Positions 8,738 to 16,318 of a stretch of DNA of 64,000 bases are shown in pieces (the first letter of the stretch is position 1; each line of letters opens with the position of its first letter). The notes under the pieces were generated by a model, which was given only the letters and a program-made list of their open reading frames with translations, was not told the DNA's origin and did not search any database. The position numbers were made by a program, and so were the translations under genes. This DNA comes from JAWRCU01 sp033542235 (lineage in GTDB: Bacteria; Pseudomonadota; Alphaproteobacteria; Rhizobiales; Rhizobiaceae). The DNA lies in the NCBI RefSeq assembly GCF_033542235.1, contig NZ_JAWRCU010000001.1, forward strand, positions 310,001 to 374,000. Direction: 5' to 3'.

Positions 8738-9124
8738 TTACACGTCCCTCGCCGTCAGCAGGTTAGCGTCGCGCGCGAGCCGCCAGCGGCCGTCCGGCTC
8801 CTTGCGCATGATGGTCAGCGCATAGCCCGACCGCCGCGCGGGTGTGCCGCCGGGCGCCGTCGCCGTCATGTCGATATGGCTGCGAAAATACGCCCAGTCG
8901 CCGAAGATCTGGATTTCCTGGATGTCGCTCTTGCTCTCGATGAGGACGCCCTTCATGCCGTTGAAGGCGGCCGCGAAGACCTTCTTGCCGAACGGTTCGG
9001 CTCCTGGAACCAGGAAGATTGCATCGTCCGTCATTAGGTCGAGCACGGTCTGCAGGTCGCCCGAGTGGCTCGCTTCGAACCAGGTTTTGACCAATTCGCG
9101 GATAGCCCGCTCGTCATCGGTCAT
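8738..9124 (-). CDS. SnoaL-like / SgcJ-type NTF2-fold protein
   Basis: The 128-residue protein has the pattern of the small NTF2-like SgcJ/EcaC family: an N-terminal helix with RELVKTWFEASHSGD, then LMTDDAIFLVPGAEPFGK, and a C-terminal GYALTIMRKEPDGRWRLARDAN. Members are often called conserved or stress-associated and have no firm reaction. The ATG at 9124 has AGGAG about 8 bases upstream; the frame stays open to 9277 but without family similarity. It diverges from acpXL and shares a 146-bp intergenic region with it. Confidence 0.85.
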   Translation of the reverse strand: MTDDERAIRELVKTWFEASHSGDLQTVLDLMTDDAIFLVPGAEPFGKKVFAAAFNGMKGVLIESKSDIQEIQIFGDWAYFRSHIDMTATAPGGTPARRSGYALTIMRKEPDGRWRLARDANLLTARDV

Positions 9125-9270
9125 GTCGAAACTCTCCTGTCGATACCCGAAAAGCTGCTGTCGATATAGGGCGAGAGCCTCGCCTTGTCCGAACATTCGC
9201 CCTTTTCCTGCCCCAAAAAACCGACTAGAGAGCCCAATCCAACCAGGCCCAACCAGGCATCGAGGTACAA

Positions 9271-9576
9271 GTGTCAACGACTTTCGACAAGGTTGCGAAG
9301 ATCATCGCCGATACGAGCGAGATCGACCGCGACACGATCACACCGGAAAGCCACACCATCGACGATCTCGGCATAGATAGCCTCGACTTCCTCGACATCG
9401 TGTTCGCCATCGACAAGGAATTTGGCATCAAGGTCCCGTTGGAGAAGTGGACGCAGAACGTCAATGACGGCAAGGTCTCGACGGAGGAGTACTTCCTTAT
9501 GAAGAACCTCTGCGCCAAGATCGACGAGCTGGTGGCAGCCAAGGCCGCCGCTTCCGGATCGCCAGCCGGGGCATGA
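9271..9576 (+). CDS. acpXL: Acyl carrier protein AcpXL for very-long-chain lipid A fatty acid
   Basis: The 101-residue protein has the specialised AcpXL signature, including DSLDFLDIVFAIDKEFGIK with the phosphopantetheine Ser37, and the long C-terminal helix (YFLMKNLCAKIDEL) that separates it from housekeeping AcpP. AcpXL carries the growing 27-hydroxyoctacosanoate that LpxXL transfers to lipid A in rhizobia. The start is a GTG. Its stop overlaps the next ATG (ATGA), so it is coupled to the fabF-like gene. In the rhizobial clusters I recall, fabZXL follows acpXL directly; here it is absent. Confidence 0.96.
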   Translation: MSTTFDKVAKIIADTSEIDRDTITPESHTIDDLGIDSLDFLDIVFAIDKEFGIKVPLEKWTQNVNDGKVSTEEYFLMKNLCAKIDELVAAKAAASGSPAGA

Positions 9577-10754
9577 GCCCGCGCGACGTCGTCATCACAG
9601 GCATCGGCCTCGTTTCCGCACTGGGTGAAGGGAACGAGGCTCACTGGCGCAAGCTCACCGCTGCGCAGCCGGAGCCGGTGGTGGACCAGGAGCGTTTCCC
9701 GCCCTACAGCATCCATCCCCTGCCAGAGATCGATTGGGGTTTGCAGATCCCCAAGCGCGGCGACCAGCGCCAGATGGAAACCTGGCAGCGGCTCGGCACC
9801 TACGCGGCTGGCCTTGCGCTCGATGATGCCGGCATGAAGGGCGATGACGCGCTCTGCTCGACCATGGACATGGTGATCGCCGCTGCCGGGGGAGAACGCG
9901 ACGAAGCGGTAGATACCGCAATTCTGAGTGCCTCCCGAAGCCGCCCGGATGTCGGCGTGCTGCTGAACGAAAAGCTGACGACCGAGCTCAGGCCGACGCT
10001 GTTCCTGGCGCAGCTCTCCAACCTGCTCGCCGGCAATATCTCCATCGTCCACAAGGTTACCGGCTCATCGCGCACCTTCATGGGGGAGGAAGGATCCGGC
10101 GTATCGGCCATCGATACGGCAGCTGCCCGCATTCGCTCCGGCCAATCCACGCACGCCCTCGTAGGCGCTGCCCTCAACTCCGATCACCCCGATACGTTGC
10201 TCAGCTACGAGCTCGGCGGCTACCTCCATCGTGGCTCCTGGCGGCCCGTTTGGGACCGCGCAGGTTCCGAGGGCGGCGGCGTCGTCAGCGGTTCAGGTTC
10301 GGCCTTCCTTGTGCTCGAGTCGCGCGAGCATGCCGAGAAGCGCGGCGTAGCCGTTTATGCGAAGCTTGCCGCTGTCGCGTCCGACAATGCCGGGCGCAAG
10401 GACGGGTTGGCCGATGCGGTCGAGACATTGCTGCGCAAGGTCGATCCGGATGGTCGAAGCCAGCTTGCCGTTTCCGGCGCTTCCGGTGCGCATCAAGCGA
10501 CGAAAGCGGAACGTGAAGCGCTCGAACTCTTCAATCTGCCGGTCCGCGCTTTCTCGACACTCACCGGCCATATCAAGGAAGCACAGTTTCCCTTCGCCGT
10601 TGCCCTTGCGGCATTGGCAATCAAACACGGCAGCGCCTATCCTCCATTCGACCGGCAGTCCGAAAAGGACTTCGCAGGCAATCCGCAGGCGGTGCTTGCG
10701 ACGGCCATCGGCTTTTATCGTTACGAAGGCGCCGCACTCGTTACAAAGGCCTGA
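9573..10754 (+). CDS. fabF2XL: Beta-ketoacyl-ACP synthase-like protein lacking the catalytic cysteine (FabF2XL)
   Basis: This 393-residue thiolase-fold protein corresponds in position to FabF2XL of the rhizobial C28 fatty acid cluster. Aligned with its neighbour, the nucleophile Cys is replaced by Glu173 (GEEGSGVSAI instead of TACASGATAI), and the first catalytic His (HGTST) is lost (SGASGAHQAT). The second His region remains (LTGHIKEAQFP). An active KS followed or preceded by one with Cys to Gln/Glu is the architecture of KS-alpha/chain-length-factor pairs in type II polyketide synthesis. I infer a non-condensing partner of FabF1XL that may set C28 chain length. The ATG overlaps the acpXL stop. 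Exact symbol assignment follows cluster order. Confidence 0.85.
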   Translation: MSPRDVVITGIGLVSALGEGNEAHWRKLTAAQPEPVVDQERFPPYSIHPLPEIDWGLQIPKRGDQRQMETWQRLGTYAAGLALDDAGMKGDDALCSTMDMVIAAAGGERDEAVDTAILSASRSRPDVGVLLNEKLTTELRPTLFLAQLSNLLAGNISIVHKVTGSSRTFMGEEGSGVSAIDTAAARIRSGQSTHALVGAALNSDHPDTLLSYELGGYLHRGSWRPVWDRAGSEGGGVVSGSGSAFLVLESREHAEKRGVAVYAKLAAVASDNAGRKDGLADAVETLLRKVDPDGRSQLAVSGASGAHQATKAEREALELFNLPVRAFSTLTGHIKEAQFPFAVALAALAIKHGSAYPPFDRQSEKDFAGNPQAVLATAIGFYRYEGAALVTKA

Positions 10755-10766
10755 GAGGCGAAGATC

Positions 10767-12038
10767 ATGACGAAAACCACCGATCACCTCGGCAGGCCCG
10801 TGGTCGCCGTCACCGGCATCGGCGTCATCACCTCGCTCGGCGTCGGCAGGAAGGACAATTGGGAGGCTCTCACCTCCGGCCGCTCGGGCATTCGCGGCAT
10901 CAGCCGATTTCCGATCGACCATCTCAACACGCGCATCGCCGGCATGGTGGATTTCCTGAAATCCAGCGGCAGCGGCGCCAGCGCGCTGACTTACGAGCTC
11001 GCCGAGACCACCGCCCTTGAAGCGATCGGACAGAGCGGGCTGAGCGACAGCGATTTCGGTGGGCCGCTCTTCTTGGCCGCACCGCCTGTCGAGCTCAGCT
11101 GGAAGTCGCGCCTCGGGCTATACGCATCGGCCGACGAAGCGGAGGGTTACCAGCGGCTGCTTTCAGTCGCGAGCCGGCAGAACAATTCCGGGATATTCGA
11201 GACTGTCCAGTTCGGCATGATCGCCGGGCATTTGTCGGACCGGCTCGGCACACGCGGCCTGCCGATCACGCTCTCTACAGCCTGCGCCTCCGGCGCGACC
11301 GCCATCCAGCTCGGCGTCGAGGCGATCCGCCGCGGCGAGTGCGACAGGGCGATAGCGATCGGCGCCGACGGCTCGGCGACGGAGGAGGCAGTGATCCGCT
11401 TCTCGCTTCTCTCGGCGCTTTCCACGCAAAACGATCTGCCCGAAAAGGCCTCGAAGCCCTTCTCCAAGGATCGGGACGGCTTCGTGCTCGCCGAAGGTGC
11501 GGGAGCACTGGTACTGGAATCGTTGGAATCCGCCAAGGCACGCGGCGCAACGGTGCTCGGCATCATGAGCGGCTGCGGCGAGCGGGCCGATGATTTCCAT
11601 CGCACCCGCTCCAAGCCGGACGGTTCGCCGGCGATCGCCGCCGTGCGGGCGGCGCTGGCAGACGCCGGCATCGGCGAGGACGGCATCGACTACATAAACG
11701 CGCACGGCACATCGACCCCGGAAAACGACAAGATGGAGCACCTGTCGCTGTCAACCGTGTTCGGCGAGCGCATCAAGAAGATCCCGATCTCGTCGAACAA
11801 GTCGATGATCGGACACACGCTTTCGGCGGCCGGCGCGGTCGAGGCAGCCTTTTCGCTGATGACCATCAACGAGGGCGTGATCCCGCCGACCATCAACTAC
11901 GACAATCCAGACCCGGCGATCGACCTCGACGTGGTGCCGAACGTCAAGCGCAGCGCGGATGTCGGCGTCGTGCTCTCCAATTCCTTTGGTTTCGGCGGCC
12001 AGAACGCCTGCCTCGTCATGGCACGCGAGCCGCGATAG
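10767..12038 (+). CDS. fabF1XL: Beta-ketoacyl-ACP synthase FabF1XL
   Basis: The 423-residue condensing enzyme has a complete KS II active site: Cys173 in TACASGATAI, His313 in NAHGTSTPEND, Lys345 and His350 in NKSMIGHTLSAAG. It should elongate acyl-AcpXL towards the 28-carbon chain used in lipid A. It lies 12 bases after the fabF2XL-like gene, with GAGAGG ahead of the ATG. A 170-bp gap follows, so the operon may pause here before a small inserted gene and adhXL. Confidence 0.93.
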   Translation: MTKTTDHLGRPVVAVTGIGVITSLGVGRKDNWEALTSGRSGIRGISRFPIDHLNTRIAGMVDFLKSSGSGASALTYELAETTALEAIGQSGLSDSDFGGPLFLAAPPVELSWKSRLGLYASADEAEGYQRLLSVASRQNNSGIFETVQFGMIAGHLSDRLGTRGLPITLSTACASGATAIQLGVEAIRRGECDRAIAIGADGSATEEAVIRFSLLSALSTQNDLPEKASKPFSKDRDGFVLAEGAGALVLESLESAKARGATVLGIMSGCGERADDFHRTRSKPDGSPAIAAVRAALADAGIGEDGIDYINAHGTSTPENDKMEHLSLSTVFGERIKKIPISSNKSMIGHTLSAAGAVEAAFSLMTINEGVIPPTINYDNPDPAIDLDVVPNVKRSADVGVVLSNSFGFGGQNACLVMAREPR

Positions 12039-12165
12039 TTCTTAGTAGTGTTGATCTTTTAGACGGCGCTAAAGTGATCGTTATCTAAGCAGATACTGGT
12101 AGCGTCACCCTCTCCTTCGCGTTGCTCAGAATTTTGCTTGTCCTGGACTATCCAAATGGTTCCGG

Positions 12166-12184
12166 GCATATGCTAAACATATGC
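12166..12184. promoter_or_regulatory. Operator-like palindrome upstream of small secreted-protein gene
   Basis: GCATATG at 12166-12172 and CATATGC at 12178-12184 form perfect 7-bp arms around CTAAA. The centre lies about 35 bases before the start codon at 12210. Position and symmetry suit a dimeric regulator's site, but no cognate regulator is nearby and chance cannot be excluded. Confidence 0.35.
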
Positions 12185-12209
12185 ACGATGGGTGGGGGAC
12201 ATACTATCG

Positions 12210-12548
12210 ATGAAAGTAAAGTCATTTCTTTTTGCCGCTCTTGCGGCAGGATTGATCGTTGAGGCAGCCGGCGCAGCCAAGATGTATGAGTTCTACATCC
12301 AGGACTTCAAGCTCAAGGACGGTGTCGCCCATGTGGTCGTCAAAGCGGTGAATCAAAGCGGCAAATTTGCCTCGGGTCTCGCCATCCGTTGCGAATTCAA
12401 GGATCAGAGCGGGAAAACTCTGGACGTTGGCTGGCGCCGCAATCTGATTGTTGCTGCTGGAAAGAGCGAGACATTCACGCTCTTGTCCAAGAAGAATATG
12501 GAGAAGGCGCGATCCGTGAAGTGTTCCGCTCTGCAGTATGGATACTAG
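12210..12548 (+). CDS. Small exported protein of unknown function
   Basis: The 112-residue product begins with a clear signal peptide (MKVKSFLFAALAAGLIVEAAG, cleavage likely after AGA), leaving about 90 residues. The mature part (YEFYIQDFKLKDGVAHVVVK, then AIRCEFKDQSGKTL and SVKCSALQYGY) reads as a small beta-rich domain with two Cys that could pair in the periplasm. I choose ATG 12210 because GGGGGA lies about 10 bases upstream and the signal peptide then starts properly. I do not recognise a family. It sits between fabF1XL and adhXL, inside an otherwise conserved cluster. Confidence 0.75.
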   Translation: MKVKSFLFAALAAGLIVEAAGAAKMYEFYIQDFKLKDGVAHVVVKAVNQSGKFASGLAIRCEFKDQSGKTLDVGWRRNLIVAAGKSETFTLLSKKNMEKARSVKCSALQYGY

Positions 12549-12865
12549 CGCATCGGGCCGAAGGACCGCGTCAGCGAAAAGTGCGTAGCGGCTTTCGAAC
12601 GAATCCGATACGCAAACAAACAGTTAGAGCGGCTTGCTGATCCATATTGATGGCACGCCGCGCTAATGCGGCCGCTCGCGGCGCGACCGCGCGATTGACG
12701 CCTCTTGCGCAGAATGGCATTTGGCCAGCTTGAAGAGTCGGCTCGACGGGGAGGCCGCTGCCGTGGCGCGCTCCGACACTCTTCCAGCACCCTTTGCGGC
12801 CAAAGGGATAAAATAGTCAGGGGCCCTCCCATGCCGGCTCCTGTCGCGCGGTGCAAGGTAGATCA
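12549..12865. other. Gene-free stretch between small secreted protein and adhXL
   Basis: These 317 bases hold no supportable gene; reading frames on either strand lack family features. The part around 12575-12640 (GAAAAGTGCGTAGCGG, then a GTTAGAGCG) looks like a degraded copy of the composite repeat found near 7.95-8.03 kb. The part just before adhXL may hold its own promoter, but I see no clear -35/-10 pair. Confidence 0.4.
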
Positions 12866-13894
12866 ATGCGCGCACTACAACTCGTCGACGATAGGCGGCT
12901 CGAGGCTGTCGACCTGCCGCCCCCGCCGCCGCCCGCACATGGCGAGGTGACGCTGAGGATCAAGGCCGTCGCGCTGAACCACATTGACGTATGGGGCTGG
13001 CGCGGCATGGCCTTTGCCAAGCGCAAGATGCCGCTGGTCATTGGCGCTGAGGCTTCCGGCGAGGTCGACGCGGTCGGCCCCTCGGTTGCAGGGCTTGTTC
13101 CAGGCCAGTTGGTCTCGATCTACGGCGCACGCACCTGCGGGCTCTGCCGCGCCTGCCGCGAGAAGCGCGACAACCTTTGCGAGAACGTCTCTGGCGTGCA
13201 CGGCTTCCATCTCGACGGCTTCGCGCAGGAAAAGATCAATATACCCGCGAGGCTCCTGGTCCCTGCCCCGCCCGGGGTCGATGGGATCGGCGCTGCCGTG
13301 GTCCCGGTGACCTTCGGCACGGTCGAGCACATGCTGTTCGACAATGCCAGGCTGGAGCCGGGCGAGACGATCCTGGTGCATGCCGGAGGGTCCGGCATCG
13401 GCACCGCGGCCATCCAGCTTGCCAAGCGGATCGGCTGCACCGTGATCACCACGGTCGGCTCTAACGACAAGGTCGAAAAGGCGAAGGCGCTCGGCGCCGA
13501 CCACGTCATCAACTATCGTGAGGACCGCTTCGAAGGCGTGGTGCGCAAGCTGACCAGGAAGAAGGGCGTCGATGTGGTCTTCGAGCATGTCGGTGCCGAC
13601 ACTTTTGCCGGCTCCATGCTCTGCCTGAGGCGCGGCGGCCGGCTGGTCACCTGCGGCTCCACTTCGGGCGTGTCGACCGAGATCAACCTGATGCAGCTCT
13701 TCCAGCAGCAGCTAAAGCTGCTCGGCTCATTCGGCTGCCGCATGGAGAACATGGCGGATGCGCTGCAAAAGATGGCTGCCGGCCAGGTGAAACCCGTGAT
13801 CGACACGGAGGTCGGCTTCGAGGACATCGGGCGCGCCTTGCAGCGCATGGAAGGCCGCGACGTGTTCGGCAAGATCGTGCTCAGAATGGTCTGA
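12866..13894 (+). CDS. adhXL: Zinc-binding alcohol dehydrogenase of the lipid A C28 cluster (AdhXL)
   Basis: This 342-residue medium-chain dehydrogenase has the structural zinc site Cys-x2-Cys-x2-Cys-x7-Cys (CGLCRACREKRDNLCEN) and the nucleotide-binding stretch HAGGSGIGTAAIQLAKR. In rhizobia the homologous gene precedes lpxXL in the very-long-chain fatty acid cluster; its exact role (possibly enoyl reduction) is not firmly established. I start at ATG 12866, preceded by AAGG; an in-frame GTG at 12851 adds five residues. It lies 41 bases before lpxXL on the same strand. Confidence 0.88.
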   Translation: MRALQLVDDRRLEAVDLPPPPPPAHGEVTLRIKAVALNHIDVWGWRGMAFAKRKMPLVIGAEASGEVDAVGPSVAGLVPGQLVSIYGARTCGLCRACREKRDNLCENVSGVHGFHLDGFAQEKINIPARLLVPAPPGVDGIGAAVVPVTFGTVEHMLFDNARLEPGETILVHAGGSGIGTAAIQLAKRIGCTVITTVGSNDKVEKAKALGADHVINYREDRFEGVVRKLTRKKGVDVVFEHVGADTFAGSMLCLRRGGRLVTCGSTSGVSTEINLMQLFQQQLKLLGSFGCRMENMADALQKMAAGQVKPVIDTEVGFEDIGRALQRMEGRDVFGKIVLRMV

Positions 13895-13935
13895 TCCGGG
13901 ATGCGGTCGCTCCGACAGGGCTGCTTGGTATAGGG

Positions 13936-14901
13936 ATGAGGGCGCAGCTTTTTCGCGCGGCCGGCCGGCGCTTGCGCATGGCCAACTACTGGCTCATCGC
14001 ACAGGCCGCGAAGGCCGCGATCTTTATCCTTCGGCTGCTGCCGATGGACGCAGCGCTCAACTTCGCCGACCGCACGGCGCGCCGGCTCGGGCCCCTTTTC
14101 GGCCGCCATCGCGTCGCGCTCGATAATCTCCGGAGCGCCTTTCCCGACAAGAGCGAGGCAGAGATACGCGCAATCGCCCTCGACATGTGGGGCAACATGG
14201 CGCGGCTCGGCGCCGAATACATCTATCTCGACCGGCTGTTCGACTATGATCCGGCACGCCCGGACACCGGCCGGATAGTGGCGCGCGGCACCGATATCTA
14301 CGAGCGCCTCGCCGGGGAGAAGAAGGCGCACATCTTCTTCACTGCTCATCTCGGCAATTTCGAGCTGATCCCGGTCGGGGCCGAAACCTTCGGGCTCCAC
14401 ACCACGGCATTGTTTCGGCCGCCGAACAACCCCTATATTGCCGAGTACATATTTTCGACCCGAAGCACCGCGATGGGCAAGCTGCTCGCCTCGCGCCGGG
14501 GCGCAGCGATCGAGCTTGCCCGCATCCTCGAAAGTGGCGGCAATATCGGGGCGCTCGTCGACCAGAAGTTCCAATACGGCCTGCGGACCACCTTCTTCGG
14601 CCGGCCCTGCGAGACAAGCCCGCTTCTGCCCAAGCTTGCCCGGCAGTTCGACTGCGATGTTTATCCCGCGCGCAGCACACGACTGCCTGGCAACCGCTTC
14701 CTGCTCGAAATCGAAGAAAAGCTCACGCTGCCGCGTGATGCCGAAGGCAAAGTCGACGTGCTCACCACGGCGCAACTCATGAACGACGTTGTCGAGCGCT
14801 GGGTGCGCGAAGCGCCTGGCCAGTGGATGTGGTTCCACAAACGCTGGAAGCTCTCCCCGCCCCGCAAGGGCCGCAGAGCCGGCAAGGCGACGCAGGCCTG
14901 A
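13936..14901 (+). CDS. lpxXL: Lipid A C28 acyltransferase LpxXL
   Basis: The 321-residue protein belongs to the LpxL/LpxM (HtrB/MsbB) acyltransferase family. It has the catalytic H-x4-E motif as His138-Glu143 (FTAHLGNFE), an N-terminal hydrophobic anchor (AAKAAIFILRLLP), and the downstream LVDQKFQYGLRTTFFGRP region. As last gene of the acpXL cluster it should transfer the 27-hydroxyoctacosanoyl chain from AcpXL to lipid A at the inner membrane. A later Met (MANYWL, at 13978) is an alternative start. It ends convergently with the GST gene. Confidence 0.93.
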   Translation: MRAQLFRAAGRRLRMANYWLIAQAAKAAIFILRLLPMDAALNFADRTARRLGPLFGRHRVALDNLRSAFPDKSEAEIRAIALDMWGNMARLGAEYIYLDRLFDYDPARPDTGRIVARGTDIYERLAGEKKAHIFFTAHLGNFELIPVGAETFGLHTTALFRPPNNPYIAEYIFSTRSTAMGKLLASRRGAAIELARILESGGNIGALVDQKFQYGLRTTFFGRPCETSPLLPKLARQFDCDVYPARSTRLPGNRFLLEIEEKLTLPRDAEGKVDVLTTAQLMNDVVERWVREAPGQWMWFHKRWKLSPPRKGRRAGKATQA

Positions 14902-14999
14902 CCGAGGCGTTCATCTTCGCGACCGTCGTCTGTCTGATTGCCGCAGCCGCCTCTTGGTCACGCGGTGCCAAGTACGTCCATAACGATGGAGTTTGACGC

Positions 15000-15692
15000 T
15001 CACCCACGCGGTTGTTTCACGTAGGCAATATAACCGCGAACGTCGGCGGCAGGTTCGGCATATGCATCGCCCAGCGTCTCTTCCATCGCCGCCATGTAGG
15101 TCTTCGCCCAGTCCGGCAGCGGATAGTCGATCACCGCGAGAAATTCGAGCGTCGCGGCCAGCCTGATATCGGCAATGGACGGTCTGTCGCCGCCGATGAA
15201 GGGCTTGCCGTCCATGTAGAATTTGTGGAAGACCTCGAGCGGCTCCGCGAGCGCCTCCACGGCCGCCATCCGGGCCTTCTCTTTCGTTTCCGCGTCGGCA
15301 TCACTGTACCCCACCTCGCCGGCATACTGACCGAAGTTGAGAGCCGGGTAGGTCGCCCGTGCGAGGTACGGATAGAGCGTGCCGATCAGGTAGAACATGG
15401 CACTGTCGATCATCGCCCGCCTGGCCGGGTCTTTCGGGTAGAATTGCTCCAGCCCGTGCTTATTGCAGAGATACTGCATGATGGCGCAGCTTTCCCACAA
15501 AGCGCCTTTCGGCAGGTCCTCCGATTCGATCATCGGCGTCAGATGCGAAGGGCATCTTGCCGAATACTCGGCCGAACGCGTCTGGCCGAAGACATCGCGT
15601 TCGCTAAAATCGACGCCTGCGGCGCGCAAGAAGACCCGTGCAGTCATGTTGTTGACGCTGGGCTTGATAACATTGAGCGTAATTTCGGTCAT
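15000..15692 (-). CDS. Glutathione S-transferase family protein
   Basis: The 230-residue protein has a thioredoxin-like N-terminal domain (ITLNVIKPSVNNMTARVFL, then ALWESCAIMQYLCNKHG with the glutathione-contact Glu-Ser) and an all-helical C-terminal domain (FIGGDRPSIADIRLAATLEF, the family's N-capping motif). The ATG at 15692 has GGGAGG 7 bases upstream. It is last in a run of same-strand genes that includes a VOC protein, a CoA ligase and a molybdoenzyme, so it may take part in the same catabolic route. Substrate unknown. Confidence 0.88.
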   Translation of the reverse strand: MTEITLNVIKPSVNNMTARVFLRAAGVDFSERDVFGQTRSAEYSARCPSHLTPMIESEDLPKGALWESCAIMQYLCNKHGLEQFYPKDPARRAMIDSAMFYLIGTLYPYLARATYPALNFGQYAGEVGYSDADAETKEKARMAAVEALAEPLEVFHKFYMDGKPFIGGDRPSIADIRLAATLEFLAVIDYPLPDWAKTYMAAMEETLGDAYAEPAADVRGYIAYVKQPRG

Positions 15693-15719
15693 GTGCGGTC
15701 CTCCCATCGGCCGTTGCGA

Positions 15720-16301
15720 TCAGTACGGGTTCTTCGGCGCACGATCCTCGGAAAGCGAGGGTCGGCTTCGTTCGGTCAGCGTCTCGATGGCATCGGCCAG
15801 ATGCGCCTCGGCGATTGCGTAGTCGCCGCGCGCAAGCCTGATCCTGTGCGCCTCCGTCAGCACGTCGACGTGGCTGAAGCCCGCCGGCGGCTCGAAGCGG
15901 TACGAGGCCAACTCGACCAGCAGGCCGAGCGGGTCCTCGAAATAGACGGAATCCATGAAGCCGCGGTCCTTTACGCCGCTGTGCTTGATCCCTCGTTCAT
16001 CCAGGCGCGCCACGGCCTGCTGGAAGGTCGCGCGCGAGACCGCAAACGCAATGTGGTGCACTGAGCCGATATCGGTCGACGTGCGACTTGGATCGGGTTT
16101 GCGGGTCTCGTCGGTAAAGATCGTTATGAGGCGGCCATCGCCCGGATCGAAATAGAGATGGCTCTCGGTCGCCTTGTCCAGGTTGGGCTGCTCGAACACG
16201 AAAGGCATGCCGAGCACACCCTCCCAGAAATCGATCGACGTCTGCCGGTCGGCACCGACCAGCGTGATGTGGTGGACTCCCTGCGACTGAAGTTTTCGCA
16301 T
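15720..16301 (-). CDS. VOC family protein (glyoxalase/extradiol dioxygenase fold)
   Basis: The 193-residue protein has two vicinal-oxygen-chelate modules: VHHITLVGADRQTSIDFWEG to LYFDPGDGRLITIFTD, and VHHIAFAVSRATFQQAVARL to VYFEDPLGLLVELAS. Candidate metal ligands are the His in VHHI of each half and the late Glu in LLVELAS. It resembles ring-cleaving dioxygenase-like proteins near aromatic or CoA-ligase genes. The ATG at 16301 has GGGAGG upstream and follows the CoA ligase stop by 17 bases, so they share a transcript. The C-terminal tail (about 135-193) is unusual and charged. Confidence 0.85.
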   Translation of the reverse strand: MRKLQSQGVHHITLVGADRQTSIDFWEGVLGMPFVFEQPNLDKATESHLYFDPGDGRLITIFTDETRKPDPSRTSTDIGSVHHIAFAVSRATFQQAVARLDERGIKHSGVKDRGFMDSVYFEDPLGLLVELASYRFEPPAGFSHVDVLTEAHRIRLARGDYAIAEAHLADAIETLTERSRPSLSEDRAPKNPY

Positions 16302-16318
16302 CGCTGTTCCTCCCTTGT

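Noticed and set aside
13513..14838. Minus-strand open frame of 441 codons across adhXL and lpxXL
   Set aside because: Both genes on the plus strand have catalytic motifs; the reverse frame has none.
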